A stretch of DNA of 64,000 nucleotides, taken from NCBI GenBank assembly GCA_963969345.1, contig OZ017766.1, positions 10,354,001 through 10,418,000 of the forward strand, given 5' to 3'. Numbering within the stretch: position 1 is the first letter of the stretch; each line of letters begins with the position of its first letter. Origin of the DNA: Turbatrix aceti (lineage: Eukaryota > Nematoda > Chromadorea > Rhabditida > Panagrolaimidae). Of this stretch, positions 1-13,400 are shown one piece after another. The notes below the pieces were generated by a model. It was not told where the DNA came from, ran no database searches, and saw only the letters and a list, made by a program, of their open reading frames with translations. Position numbers and translations under genes: made by a program.

Positions 1-403
1 GCGAGCAGATGGACGCCAATTCACGGTAGCCTGGCTCGCTGGGATTGAGCTTCATCAGGGCCTGTTGAAAAACATCGATGGCCTCGGGGTACTTTTTTTG
101 CTGGAAAAGTTTGTTGCCTTTTTCTTTTAGAAGCGTTGCCGGGCCTATAAAATGTGAAAAATAAGGATTTTTCAGGGAAAAGAGATAAAAACTGACTTTT
201 TTTGGCTGAATCGGAGGCGGCGACGTCGTCTGTGCCCTGGAAAAAGGCTTGTGACGGAAAACAAAGAAAATACGATAGTTACAAACCTGTAAGGAATTCC
301 AGTGACGATACGTGAGGTAAGCCGCGGTGCCAACGACAGCTGCGCCACCAGTAATGAGGACGGCGTTCTTCAGCCACTGATTGTTAGCTGATGGCGACGA
401 CAT
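1..403 (-). CDS. TOM70-like mitochondrial import receptor (partial, 5' end)
   Basis: Three exons read on the minus strand: 403-287, 236-197 and 144 to beyond the window edge. Phases join exactly (117 nt, 40 nt, then phase 1). The product opens with a short polar leader, then an anchor-like hydrophobic stretch (about residues 13-31, LKNAVLITGGAAVVGTAAYL), a basic residue patch (YRH), a linker, and the start of a TPR repeat containing GNKLFQQKKYPEAIDVF. An N-terminal signal-anchor followed by TPRs is the architecture of the outer-membrane import receptor TOM70, which takes chaperone-bound precursors. Other N-terminally anchored TPR proteins remain possible because only about 98 residues are visible. 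It shares a 412-bp divergent upstream region with FIG4. The identification is inference from architecture; the exon structure is seen directly. Confidence 0.62.
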   Translation of the reverse strand, partial: MSSPSANNQWLKNAVLITGGAAVVGTAAYLTYRHWNSLQVCNYRIFFVFRHKPFSRAQTTSPPPIQPKKVSFYLFSLKNPYFSHFIGPATLLKEKGNKLFQQKKYPEAIDVFQQALMKLNPSEPGYRELASICS

Positions 404-815
404 GGATTCACGCCTCTGACCTCTGCAAAGAATCAAAAAAATGACTGGCCGAATGAATGATTGCACGCGCGAAAAGAAGAAAAAAAGCAGAAAAAACAGG
501 AGTGCAAAAAATTTTTATATCTCGAAGCGAGAAAAACGCAAAAAGCAGGGATGCATATGAATAAGTACGTCGCATGCTGCCGGCAGATTTTAGTACTCGA
601 CAACCAAAAAATATAATACAATGATCGTTTCCAACAATCGTGAACGAACGTAAATCAACCAACGCTGATTACATTACGATTGTATTACCTTTCTACGGTG
701 TTTTTTGCGACTGACGTTTTGTTTACTACTTTTTACGATTGTTTTTGTACGATCGCGTGTTTACGATAGAATTTGTGGCGTTTTCAGAGTTTTTTTTTAT
801 AGGCCAGGTTGGTAA
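404..815. promoter_or_regulatory. Divergent intergenic region between TOM70-like gene and FIG4
   Basis: This 412-bp stretch separates two start codons facing away from each other, so it should hold both promoters. I see no TATA box I would defend. On the plus side a T-rich tract ends in a splice acceptor (ttttatag, AG at 801-802) only 13 nt before the FIG4 ATG. No convincing upstream donor is visible, so this is a candidate spliced-leader trans-splice site. Confidence 0.5.
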
Positions 816-3800
816 ATGCGTCGCCTTACGAATCTCAATATATATGAAACGGCTTCGCACTTTCATATCATTGGCACTGATTCTCAGAAAGCAAGGTATG
901 CAGTGCTGAAAATCGATCGTAACTCACAACAGACATTTACGGTCGGAGAGACAAAAGGAGAGTACACGAGGAAAGAAGTTGAAGAACTTCTCTCGACCAA
1001 TTCTTCGAGCTCCGGTTTGTTTTTTTATGCAGAAAAGTTTTTAGGGCAGCAGTCATTTTTGGTACATTTTTAGTGGTATCAGCGAATCGATCTCTTCGTG
1101 GGGCTAATAATTCACTGGTTCAGACGGTGAAGGATGCGTACGGCATTTTGGGTGCTATTCGATTTCTTCAGGGATATTATTTACTTGTGAGTTTGATTTT
1201 ACTATACTTTTGACGGGTTTTTGTGTTTTTTTTACGATACATAGAATAGAATAGTCGCCATGACATTTTTCGGGCTTAGGCAATTTTTAGCCATGAAAAT
1301 GTGTTTTTGGGCTAAACTGTAGGATTTGAGCCTCAAAAACAAGTTTGGCGTGCTACTTTTGTTCCTAAATATTTTGGGGAAAAATTTTGTTACCAAAAAA
1401 CTGAAGTAATAAAACAGCGAAACTCGAATGTTATTCAGCGCACCGAAAGTAACAAAATAGGCCCAAAAAATGTTATTCTCGGAATGAAAAGTAATAAAAT
1501 AAGCAGCAAAAAAGTTCTTATTTGTAAAAACGAGGTACTTTTTTCCGGTATTTGAGGGCAATGTTACTTACTTTTGGGTTTTTATGTCAGATTTGTTACT
1601 TTTTTACTGTATTTTTGTCTAAAGATTGAATTATGTTTTTTTGACAAATTTGGAGGTGTATTTATATATTCTTGGCCTAAATTTGGGTTTGAAAGTAATT
1701 TTTTGGGGTTTTGGGTTTAAAGTAATTTTTACGAGGTTTTTTTATTTTTACGATAGAAAATATTTTTTTAGGTAATCACAAAAGCCAAAGTTGTAGCCAC
1801 GATAGGCCATCATGATGTTTATAAAATCGAAGAAATTCAATCACATTACATTCCCTCAACCGTCACACCCATGCCCCCGGATGAACAGCGATATATCAAG
1901 CTTTTCCAGGTTTTTTTTGCAGAGAAAAAATTTTTTTTGACGAATTTTTTATATTTTTTTTCAGTCCGTCGACCTGACAACCAATTTCTACTTTTCGTTT
2001 ACGTATGATTTATCGCGTACGCTCCAGGAAAATACCCTGGCCCTGAAGAGCGAGACTTTCAACAAAAACAAATACCATCCATTTATCAACGTCGAAGAAA
2101 AATTTGTCTGGAATGAGTATTTGTTGAAGCCGTTTAGGGATAATTTGGTTTCTGATATGTGGACTTTGGAAGTTGTTCATGGTTTTGTCGGTGAGTCGCT
2201 TTTTTGGGGGAAAAAATGAGGATTTTGGGGGGTTAAATGGGGTTTTGTTAGTTATTTACGGTCTTCTGGTCAATTTTGTGATACTATAGTATTTTGAGGA
2301 AAAATTTTGTTACCCAAAAACAGAAGTAATAAAACAGCGAAACTCGAATGTTATTCAGCGCACCAAAAGTAACAAAATAAGCGCAAAAAAATGTTACTCG
2401 CGGAATGAAAAGTAATAAATAAAGCAAAAAGGTTGTTATTCGTAAAAAAGAAAGTAACATAAACTACATTTTTAAGCACCGTTACTTTTGTTATTTTTTA
2501 CTGTATTTTTTGTCTAAAATCATTGGATTACGATTTTTTGACAAATCGACGCAATTTTTTACATTTTTGGCCCAAATTGGGGTACAAATAATGTTTCTAG
2601 GGTTCAAATTAATTTTTTTACTGTTTTTCAATTCCACTTTTGCAATTTTTTATATCAAAACGAGTCTTATTAGTGTCTCAGTTTGAGCGAAGGACGTCAA
2701 ATTCACTGTTGGCGTAGTTAATCGGCTTTTTGATGTTTATTTTTGGCTCGTAGGACTCAAAATCCTTGAAAAAGTTTTTTTTAGACGTAAATGACGTTAT
2801 TTTAACGAAAATCATGTTTTTGAGGGATAAGTTACTTTTTTACGGTATTTCGGGGCGATTTATGTTACTTTTGTTTCAAATTTTTGAGGAACGTTACTTT
2901 TGTTACTATTTTTACGATTTTTAGTCCAATTTTACTTACGTTTGGGTTTTTATGTCAAATTTGTTACTTTTTACGGTATTTTTTTCTGATGTTATTCAAT
3001 TAAGGATTTTTTTGACAAATTGAAGCGTTTTTATATATTTTTTGCTCTAAATTAGTTTTTATCGGCCTAAATTTTTTGTTTTGCTTTCAAAATGGTTTTT
3101 TGCAGTTTTTCAACAAATTTGTCCGTTTTTGTCAATTTTATTACTTTGAGAATTGAGTGTTCTTATAATTTTTATTGCAAAATAAATAAATATGTTTTTG
3201 CTCAACGCGCACGCATGAATCGTAAAAAAACGAATCAATTTTTTTTATGATTCTGTCATGTCAAAATTCCACGTTTTGTATTTGTATCTTCTTTTTTTTT
3301 TCAGCCCAACAACTAATCGAGTTGCCATGTGCCAAGTTGGCGCTCATCCTGATTGCCCGTCGATCGGCCGTCTACGCAGGGACAAGATTTCTCAAACGCG
3401 GCATGAATCTCGACGGCGGCGTTGCAAATGACGTGGAAACCGAACAAATTCTCTGGGACATGCAAACGACGCCGGATTTGTTGACTGGACATTTTACTTC
3501 GTTCGCCCAACGTCGAGGATCCATTCCACTGTTTTGGTCGCAGGATCAACCGGCTAGGGGCGTTGTTGGCAAGCCGGGAGTAATCGTCAACGCTCTTGAA
3601 CCCAATGCTATCACCACTGCTGCTCATTTCAGGTTTGTTGGGGTTTTTGAGGGGTTTTATGGATTTTTTTTTGCCTTTTTTGGACTAAAAACTTTTTTTT
3701 TGAAATTTGTGGGACTGAAAACTTTTTTTTGGGAAATTTGTTTGACTAAAGACGTGTTTTTTTTTGTCTTGCAACGATTTGCTATAAACTTCTTTTTTGG

Positions 3801-6570
3801 AAATTCCGGGGACTAAAAACGTGTTTTTTATATTTTTTTGGGGTCTGGCAACGATTTTTAGGGTAAAATGTATTTGCGGGCATTTTTACTTACGTTTGAG
3901 TTTTTATAGCACATTTATTACTTTTTACGATATTTTTATCTGGAATTATTGGATTACGGTTTTTTGACAAATTTATGCGTTTTTATATATTTTTTTGGTG
4001 ATAGTTTTGGCCTAAATTTTTTGTTTTGCGTGTTTTTTTCGTTGTTTTTGATCGTTTTACGCTTCAAAAAAAGATAAACCGTATGCCGATCAATTTTGGG
4101 CTTAAAACTATGATTTCGATTGTATTTCGAATTTTTTAGGTAAATGAGAGTTTTTTTATGCAACTTTGACTCATTTTTGGTCAAAACTGGGGTATCATTG
4201 AGCGTTTTTCATGCAAAACGTTATCTTCAGAGAACTGCGTCGAAAATACGGCTACCCAGTATCTGTTATCAATTTGGTGAAGCGTCGTGGCGGCGAAAAA
4301 ACAGCAGATGAAAAAAAGTTATCAGAACTCTTTCTCAAGACTGTGCGTTTTCTCAACGAATTTGGACAGCCGGGAAAGTACATAGATTTTATATCTTTCG
4401 ATGTCGCGAGATGTAACAAGGCGGGACGTGTGATACCCCGTCTCGAGCAGATTGGACTCAGACTGGCGCTTCGACAGGGCTGGTTCCAGTCTTTCAAGTC
4501 TCTGAAGGTCCACGACGTCGTTCGACACCCCTTGTTGGAGAATTTTTCGCCTTCCTGCTCAACAGATGGTCAGTTGCAACTCCAAAGTGGGGTTTCAAGG
4601 ACGAATTGCATCGATTGCCTCGATAGGACGAATGTCGCCCAGTTTGGATTGGGCAAGGCTGCTTTGGGATTCCAGTTATATTCTATGGGACTGACACTCG
4701 AACCGGTATTGTCTTCGGCATCGGAATTGTGCAGAATTTATGAGGATTTATTCGACGAACATGGTGACACAATGGCACTACAGTATGCTGGATCACAGTT
4801 GGTACACTCTATCAAAACGTATAAAAAAACATCGGTTTTTCAAGAACGAAGCAGAGATGTTATACAGACAATTTCAAGGTATTACAGTAATACGTTCAGT
4901 GATCACGAAAAACAACATAGCATTAATATTTTTCTGGGAATATTTCGACCATATGCGCAGGGTAAACCACATTTGTGGGATATGGTCAGTGATCGTTACC
5001 TCCATTTTCCAATTAAACATGTAACAACGAGACCGGATCATCAGATTTGGGTAGAAAATGTTTACAGCGACGATGAAGAGCACGAAGATGATGGATGGGA
5101 AGATTGGTTTGAAATGTTTCCAGAAGACAGGGAAGTCTATGGATGGACAGATGCAAAAAGGACTCTGGATTACCCGGGACCAGTGCCGAAAGCACCGCTC
5201 CCGTCGACGGAAGACATGCTCGTGCAGAGGTACAGGCCCCATGAAATAACGAATTTTGATTCGGTGCTGAAGGAAGCTGGTCAGTTGCAGTCGAAAAAGG
5301 TGATAGCGGTTGATGATGTGCATCAGTCGGCTTTTCAGACAACGTCGTTTATGAAGATTTTTAGACCGGTGGGTTTTTCTAGGGAGAGGGAAATTTGTAT
5401 TTTTGGCGATTTTTTTTGAAAATAAAACAAAAATCTTTGAATTTTTTTGAAAATAGATTTTTTATATTTTTTTTTACTCTTTCGTTTTTTTTTCAAAAAT
5501 CATTTTTTTAACGTTTCAAATAAAAAAAAATGGTGGAAAAAAATTTTCATACAATTTTTATCGTTTTTTATTTTATAAATTTTTTTTTGAATTATTTTCG
5601 GTTCAATTTTATTTTTATATCATTTTTTTTATCAAAAATTGAAATTTAATTTTTTGCGTTAACGGAACAGAAATTTTTTGGTTGTTTCAAATAATTTTTT
5701 TCTTTTCCTTTTTTTCAAAATTTCGATTTTTTAAAAACGTTGCTTTTTTTTAGTTTTTTTTGAAACAAACTTTTAAATTTTTTAAGCGTGGTTTTTTTTC
5801 CGAGTTTTTTTAAGAATTAGAAAAAAATAATTAGAAATTTGGAAAATTGATTTTGTTTTTTGTAAAAATTTTTCGGTCTAAAATTTGACTTTTTAACCAA
5901 AAAAAATTTTTTTGATTACATTTTTTTGTATTTTTTTTGAAATTTGACTTTTTTTTCTGTTCAGGGCGAGTCAGCTCCAAAAAAATCCCCCCTGGACGAC
6001 GACGATGACGAAGACGACGACGACGACAAGGCAACCGAGGACGATTCAGTCTCGTCCGACGACGAACTCTGCTTCGACGAAGACCTCAACCCGCCCTACC
6101 TTTCTCCAAAATCCGCTCCCGTTCAACGCTACCACGTCGATTTCGACTCATCGAACAATTCTGGGGTCCCACTGACCCGTTTGACCGCTGCTTCACTTTT
6201 ACCGACGACTGAACAGGTTTTCGGGATTTCAAGCGACGTTCAACCGACGCCGGAGAGTTACAAACACTACGAAGAATACGCAAAATTGGCAGAGGTCGAG
6301 AGCCAGGCGGGAACAAGATCCGAATCAGGGGCCGGAATGTCTTCGCACTTTGGCGGAATAAAACTGAAACTCGATCCAATGCCTGAGTTTTTGTGTATTC
6401 CTCCGTTGGGACTTTTTCCGATGGATAATGTCTACGAAACAGAAATCAATGAGATTTCGGATGCGTCGGCGGATGTTTACAAAAAATACGTGGAACTTGA
6501 ACACTCTTTTCAACCTCTTAATCACACTGTGCATTATTGTTACACTCGGGATGGGAATTTAATTCTGTAA
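816..6570 (+). CDS. fig4: FIG4/SAC3 polyphosphoinositide phosphatase
   Basis: Seven exons: 816-1014, 1074-1186, 1772-1909, 1965-2190, 3305-3632, 4231-5368 and 5965-6570. All phases join, giving 2748 nt or 915 residues, close to the roughly 907 of animal FIG4. The N-terminus (LNIYETASHFHIIG, YAVLKIDR), the RFLQGYY segment, GTRFLKRG, VETEQIL, GSIPLFWSQD and the catalytic CIDCLDRT (CX5R, about residue 464) followed by NVAQF follow the Sac-domain order. FIG4 removes the 5-phosphate of PI(3,5)P2 and works with the PIKfyve kinase and the VAC14 scaffold on endolysosomes. The C-terminal exon starts with an unusual acidic run (residues about 723-737, nearly all Asp/Glu). The start is the first ATG after a splice acceptor 13 nt upstream. 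AATAAA lies at 6603-6608. Introns 2, 4 and 5 carry related repeats (see repeats). MUT-7-like starts 858 bp downstream on the same strand. Confidence 0.95.
1372..4025. repeat. Repeated blocks shared among FIG4 introns
   Basis: Two block types recur. A block of about 130 bp (starting attttgtta, containing gcgaaactcgaatgttattc) is at about 1372-1505 in intron 2 and 2293-2425 in intron 4 with only scattered differences. A second block of about 120-140 bp (tttacttacgtttgggtttt, later ttttttgacaaatt and ggcctaaat) is at about 1561-1680, 2930-3075 and 3885-4025, in introns 2, 4 and 5. Copies are direct and diverged. Copying between introns of one gene is the simplest reading. Confidence 0.8.
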
Positions 6571-7428
6571 TTTGTAGATATGTAAATTTACAGTGATTTA
6601 AAAATAAATTATTTTTTTATGTTATGAAAAATGATGGTAACTTTTTTTATCGGTTTTTTACCGTTTTATTTACTTTTTTTTTTGTTATTTTAGTTTTTTT
6701 GTGAAAAAATTGTTATGGATGGATTTTTTTTAATTATAAAATACATTTTTGTGTAGTAATTTTTTTGAAAATACTGTAATTTTTTAAATATTAGTGAAAC
6801 TTTTTTTTTGATTTTTTGCAGTTCGTTTTCAATAATTTTTTACTTTAAAAAAAATTTCCAAAAAACGAACTAATTTTCAAAATTTTAGAAGGGATTTTTT
6901 TTATGTTTTTGGATGACATTGAATTATAAAATACATTTTTCCAAAAAAAATTTTTGCTGCAAAATTTTTTTTTGTTTTTTTCGCATTTTTCTACGTTTTG
7001 CAAAAAAAAATTTGAATTCCCAATTTTCAAAATTTTATTGCGTTTTTTTTTTTGCCTTTTTTTGGTAGTTTTTTTTAGTTACCCATCAATTAGGTTTTTT
7101 AGTTTAAAAACATGCAGAAAACGTCAATTTTGAGCCTAAAAATATAAAGGTTTTTTTTGTATTGAAAACGTCGGAAAAAATTTCAAAAAGGCATTTCTTT
7201 AGTGTTTTATTCGACAACCGTATTTAAAAAAAAATCGTTACGGGAGTTTCTAGTTTCTTATCTGAATAGTGATACTTTTTTTTCGTTTCGGGATTTTTTT
7301 GTCCGTTTTTTTGTTGTTTTTATGAGTTTTGTCTGTTTTTTTTCCATTTTTTTGTGACATTACGTTTCCAATATTTCTAGGCTTCCATTTCTTGTGGTAA
7401 TTACCCCAACTAACACCTGGCGGCACAA
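6571..7428. other. Intergenic spacer, FIG4 to MUT-7-like
   Basis: An AT-rich spacer of 858 bp. It holds the FIG4 AATAAA at 6603-6608, long T and A runs with no coding signal, and a splice acceptor (atatttctag, ending at 7380) 48 nt before the next ATG. The spacing is much longer than the roughly 100 bp usual between genes of a nematode operon, so co-transcription is not suggested. Confidence 0.6.
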
Positions 7429-10400
7429 ATGACAACGGATTCAACAGAAGTCAATGCATTTGTCGAAAAAATCCACAATGCACTCATCGATGGAGCCATA
7501 GAATCCCATGACAAGGCGTATTCCGTGGATTGCAAGGTTGATGCGTTCTACAAGACTACGGCACTTCGAAGAATACGGTACAAAACCATGCTCCTTCTCT
7601 ACCGACTCAAGGATAAGTTGAAAGGAATTGAATGGGATGAAAACATGTCCGTTGAATACATCACATCACAGATGGTCAAACGATATCGTAAACACTTTGT
7701 CAATACTATCGAAAAAATCGATATCGCTGATTATCGTGATGAACTTGTGCCTGATGATGTTTGGGTGAGTTTTTTTGGGGAAATAAATTAGTCGGTTTCT
7801 GAAATTTTTTTTGGTCAAATTTAGTTGAAAAACAAAAATTTACACGGAAAAAAAATTTCATTCAGATTTCAGGTTTTTTTGTACAATTTTTTTGTCTAAC
7901 ACGACATTTTGTTCTGAAACGAAAAACTAAAATTTTGTCTCATAAAGAAATACATAAATTTGGTCCTAAAACGAAAAACTAAAATTTGGTCCTGAAACGA
8001 AATACAAAAATTTCGTCCTGAAACAAAAAAAAAACTAAAATTTGGTCCTAAAACGAAAAACTAAAATTTGGTCCTGAAACGAAATACAAAAATTTCGTCC
8101 TGAAACGAAAAAAAACTAAAATTTGGTCCTGAAACGAAAAACTAAAATTTGGTCCTGAAACGAAAAAATTAAATATATTTTTTTAATTGAAACGAAATTT
8201 TTTTGTAATTATTTAATTTATAAATAAATTATTTTTAAACCGCTTATTGTGTTTTACACGAAAAAAAAACTTGGTCCCAGCACAAAAGTTTTGTCTGAAA
8301 CGAAAAAAAGAGAAAAATTTTTTCTGTCAAATTTCGATCGAAAATTTTGGTCTTGGCACGAAAAACCTATTTTGGCAAAAATTTTCGGTTTTTGCTTAAA
8401 ATTAGGTTTTTGCACGTAAATTCAGTTTTATCACGAAAAAATGGCGAAATTACCATTTTTGCCAATTTTCACACGAAAGTGGTCAATATTTTGCATGAAT
8501 ATTTTTTGCAGGAAAAAGCGATTGATACGTGTCTTCCGCTGAAAGCGAACAAGCATTACGACGAGTTGGAATTTCTCTTTCACATCATGAATCCGGAGAC
8601 GGATCATCGAAAGCGTTACGTCGAAACGAAGATTGAAGCCCTCATGGAATCACCCGTCACATTCTCGCACGCTGTCTACTGGATTACCTGCTTCGATCTC
8701 CGGGATCTCAAGGAAAAGGTCTTTGCCGATGTCTGCTATCGTGCGCACATTTTCAACATTCTCGATGTGCTCAACAATTTTTTGTCAACATGCGAAGAAA
8801 AGCAACGCTACGTTCACCTCCTCGATGACTGCCTTGCTCATCGAAATCTGACAGGACTGAGACTGGAATTCTACCGTACCATGCCACAGGCAAAGATGGC
8901 AGGCATGATTGCAAAACTCACCCGGAGGTTTGGATTTGACATTGATAAACTCAATCTCGCGGCTCAGAGGATAAGGATTATCAATGAGATCAGGTACAAG
9001 TTTCACTCACAGGCAAAGGGAAATACCCCGGATTTTGTCAAGTTTGCGCTGGTGAGTTATTTGGAGTTTTTTTTGCAATTTTTGAAGGTCTGGGAACGAA
9101 AATTGAGTTGCGGGTTACGGTGGATATTTGGATTTTTTTCGAACGCAATAATGAAAATAACGTTTTTATAAAAAAAACTAAAATTTATTTTTTTTGGAAT
9201 TTTTACGGTCTCGGCGCGAAAAGAAATTTTTGCAAAAAGAACTGGCCTTTTTTTCTATTTATCATATAGAATTTTTTTTGAATTGAAAAGTATGCTTTTT
9301 TTAGTCATGGCACGAAAACAAATCCGGGGTTTACGGTGGACTGTTTTATATTTTTTTGAACAGCATTCCTGAAAAAAAACCTTTTTTTCTTTTTTTCTGT
9401 CAAAAACACAATTTTCTGTTTCGTCCGAACACAAAAATTTTGTGGAAGGCTGCGGTATCCTTTTTTTCTTCCATTTTTTTGAACGTAACGGAAAAAAATG
9501 TTTTTTTATAGAAACGATTGAAAATTTGATTTTTTTATGGTCTCGACACGAATAAAAAAGTTTTTACGAAAAACAATAAAAATTAATTTTTTATGGTTCT
9601 GATATGAAAATTGTGTTTTTACTTACTGTAGCACTACAAATACTGTAAATTAGATTTTTTATGGTCCTGAAACGAAAAATGATGTTTGGGTTACAATAAT
9701 TTTCGTTTCGAGACTTATTTTGAACGTAACACTCAAAAATTTGTTTTTTTTCTGAAAAAAAGAAATTTCAGCAAGCAATGGAAGGCCGCGACGATCACTA
9801 TAAATCCGACCTGATCCGATGCATCGTTGATCGACGAAATTACGTCAAAGAAGCCGTCCTCTGGGCTAGGTACTTCAAAATTCCGCCCCACAAATGTCCA
9901 GCAATTGTCAACCAGCACTACGAAGAATTCAACAAAGAAAGTCGCGCTTTCAATGATTCGTAAGCTTTTTTTGAGGCTGAATTTTACAAAAAAATTGATT
10001 TTTTGCAGTTTACGTTCCCAAATCTCAAAACCACTGTCAACAGACGACAAACACATATCATGCCATATTATGGGTGAACAGAAGCAGGTTTACGTCATCT
10101 GTACGCCCCTCGGACTCGAGAGATTCATCGAACAACGACTCGTCCTGAACAAGCCGGGTATCATTGGCATGGACTGCGAAGCTGGAACTTTGGCTACTGG
10201 AACGAACAACAAGTGAGTGGTTTTGAGTTTTTGAAAAAAAAAATGGGATGGAAAAGGTTGAAAAATAGCGAGAAAAAAAATGTGTTGGAAAGTCGGAAAA
10301 GTTGATCAGAACTTGCAATTTTCGCTTCGAGATCTGTTTTGACGACAATCGTACTTTTTTGCGTCGATTTTTAGCCTAAAAAATTATTTTTGGGATGTTC

Positions 10401-13400
10401 GACAAAAAAGTTCGAAAATGTCTATAAATTTTCGCTCCGAGATAACGGACGCATTTTATCGTATTTAGCAATTTTCGCTTCAAGAACCACGTGCGGAACG
10501 GAACGACGGACAAAAATTTTCGTTCCGAGAGGCATTTATCGTAACTTTGCAATTTTCGCTTCAAGAGGCGCCTTTTTGGTTATCGTAACTCACAATTTTC
10601 TTTTTTCTGTCTTTGCGTAGTTTTTAGCCTCAAAAATGTCTTTTATACTGTTTATTATGATTTTCTTTGTTGGACACCCCAAATTCGCCCTCTTTTTCAG
10701 GGTTACACTCCTTCAACTAGCAACCAACGAATGGCTGTCTCTGGTCGACGTCTACATGTTGGAAAAAACCGTATCCCGCGATGGATGGGCAAATTTCTTC
10801 AAAGCCCTCTTCGCCCCCGATATCGAACGTCTCGGATTTTCGTTTTTGTCCGACTACAGTTTTCTGGTCAACATGTTCCCATTTCTGACGAATGTCTTCC
10901 AAGAACCCTCACGGAACGTCATCTGTCTGTCGAAGATGATCATGTCCATCCAAGCCCAACCAGATGCCAAGGCTGCGGTTTTCGGCGAACGCGTTCTTGC
11001 AGGCAATGGACTGGCAGTGTTCTGCGAGGATCTTCTCGGCATACCCATCAACAAGGACATGCAGAATAGCAACTGGGTACAGAGGCCGCTGTCGGTGGAG
11101 CAAATTCAGTACGCAGCATCTGATTCTTATGTACTGCTCAAGATTTATGACAAGATTATGGGTCTGCTTGAAGAAGGGTTGGTTTTTTTGGGTTGTATCG
11201 TAATTTTGAGGATTTTTTTTGTTGTTAGGCAATTTTTGTAACTTTTCGAATTTTTTTATGAAACCTATTTTTTTTAACTTTTTATAAAAACGTCGCAAAT
11301 TCGATTTTTTTTATCGTAGCGCCATTTTTTCGACTTTTTCGGTGAAAAAAAACACGATTTTTTTAATTGCAGTTTTAAAGCTACCGTAATTACGATAACA
11401 AGGGCTTCAAAAAACGTTCAAAAATGTCAAAATTACGTTCAAATGTATGCAAATGTCATCAAACGTTCTCTCGCAACGAAAGGTAAAAAACAATTTTCAA
11501 GCACATTTTATGTTAACACACAACAATTGAGTAAAAACGATGATCAGAAGAACAATGGCTATGGGAGAAAAAATGGCAGCGCTTAGTTGAGTAAAAAATC
11601 ATCAGAAAAAATGGTCCAGCTCACGGGGGGGGGGGCTCGCAAGGCGAAAACTCGGCAGTATTGTCTAGAAACTTGCGAAGTTCCTTTGACGTCAAAAGTA
11701 AGCCGGGGGCCTGGGGCTCAGTGTGATGGGTGTCGTTTGGGATAGACGAAGTAGGACGGGCGTCGTCACCACCGCTGTCACCAACCTCGCAAAACGGTTC
11801 GACGATCATAATTTCGTCTGGGGCTTGGTGATCATTCTCCAACGAAGCGTCTTCTGGCTCCAAAGCATGGTCTTCTTCTTTCTCAATATCTGCGTTGTCA
11901 TCGCTTTCGTCGTCCTCATTTGCGTAAAAGTCGTGTTCTGTTTAGGCCAAAATCAGAAAGAATGGACAAAATGTGCAAACTTTAGGCTAAAAAAGACAGA
12001 TAATGAAAAAAAAAAAAAAAAAAAAAAATTTGCCGAAAAACAATAAAATTTAAGCCAAAAAAATAGATAAAAAATGCACAACTGAGAACTCATCAATCAA
12101 AAAAAATTTTTAACTTACTTGTCGAGTTGGTATGAAGCAGCGGTCGAGTCTAGCTGGGATGGAGCAGGAACCTTAGGTGAAAAAAGAAAAAAAGAAGAGC
12201 GACCGCTCACGACGTCCGGAAAACGGAATACTGACAAAAACAGAAAAGAAAGGGTCCTCGGCGTTGTTACGATACTATGGATACGATTGAGTAACGATAC
12301 TCGGATTTTTCCTCTTGAAAGTTGCTGTCGTGAAAATGTTGGCAGCATTCTTTCTGAACAGTTGCTAACTTTTTGAGGACATAACGCCAAGCGTTTTCGC
12401 TTTTGTGTTTTTTTATCAGCCTTATATTCTTCTCTTTTTTGTTTTAAAAAACCTATTTTTAGTGTAAACAAAGAAAATTACTATAAATAAACAATTCAGA
12501 AACGTTGGAAAAAATGAAAAATTAAAAAAGCGCATTGGCTCAATTTTGTTTGGGCCTAAAAATCTCAACTTCAAAGCATATTTTTGCATTTTTTTCTTTA
12601 CGATGCAAAAAAATAACAAAAACTAATTTTAAAAACTTTTTTCTTTTCAGTTTTTTCTCAAATTTGTTTTACGCAATTTTTTTACGGTAAATTTAGTATT
12701 TTTTAAATTTTTGATTAAATTTCAGTAATTTCGAAAACTTTGTTTACGATTTTTTTAGTGTTATTTTGTTTGAAAATACCGTAATTTAGACATTTCGATC
12801 GTAACTCAATTTTTTACGATTATTTTCTTTTTCAGCAGTCTGGACCGAAACCTGATCCAGTACCTTGTGTCGTCGTCAAAAATCCACTACTCGGTTAAAA
12901 CGAAGGGCAGCTCCCGCGGGGATCACGGAGGGGAGACGGATACCCTGACCACGAAGCCGGCGTCTTACTTCACCGAAATCCTGCACGCGGCCTTGGATAT
13001 TGGCGTCACCCTGCAGGATGAGGTTGGATCGGTATTTTCACCCAAAGAACTGTCTATTGTCGTTGATCTACCATTTACACATCTCATCTATACGCTCAAC
13101 AAACTTGGATTACCGGTTGCATTTACGGGTACTACGACGGACCAGATTGTCAAGTTTCTGGCTTCGTCGCCGAAGACAGCGCTGATTACGTCGAATAAGA
13201 GGAAGAACAAGGAGGTTTGGTTGATTTTGGGGGGTTGAAAAATTTTTAGTGGAAATTTGGGGTTTTTTTTTGGGTAAAATTTGGTCCTAAATTAGGCCTG
13301 GACAAAAATAGGTTTCCTAATACGAAAAAAAGTTTACATTAAATTTCCACTTGTCGATAGTATTCGATTTTAAAAACGGTCCTAATTTTCGTTTCTTTTG

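Noticed and set aside
6571..7428. FIG4 and MUT-7-like as an operon
   Set aside because: The 858-bp gap is much longer than usual for nematode operons and a separate acceptor is consistent with an independent SL1-type gene.
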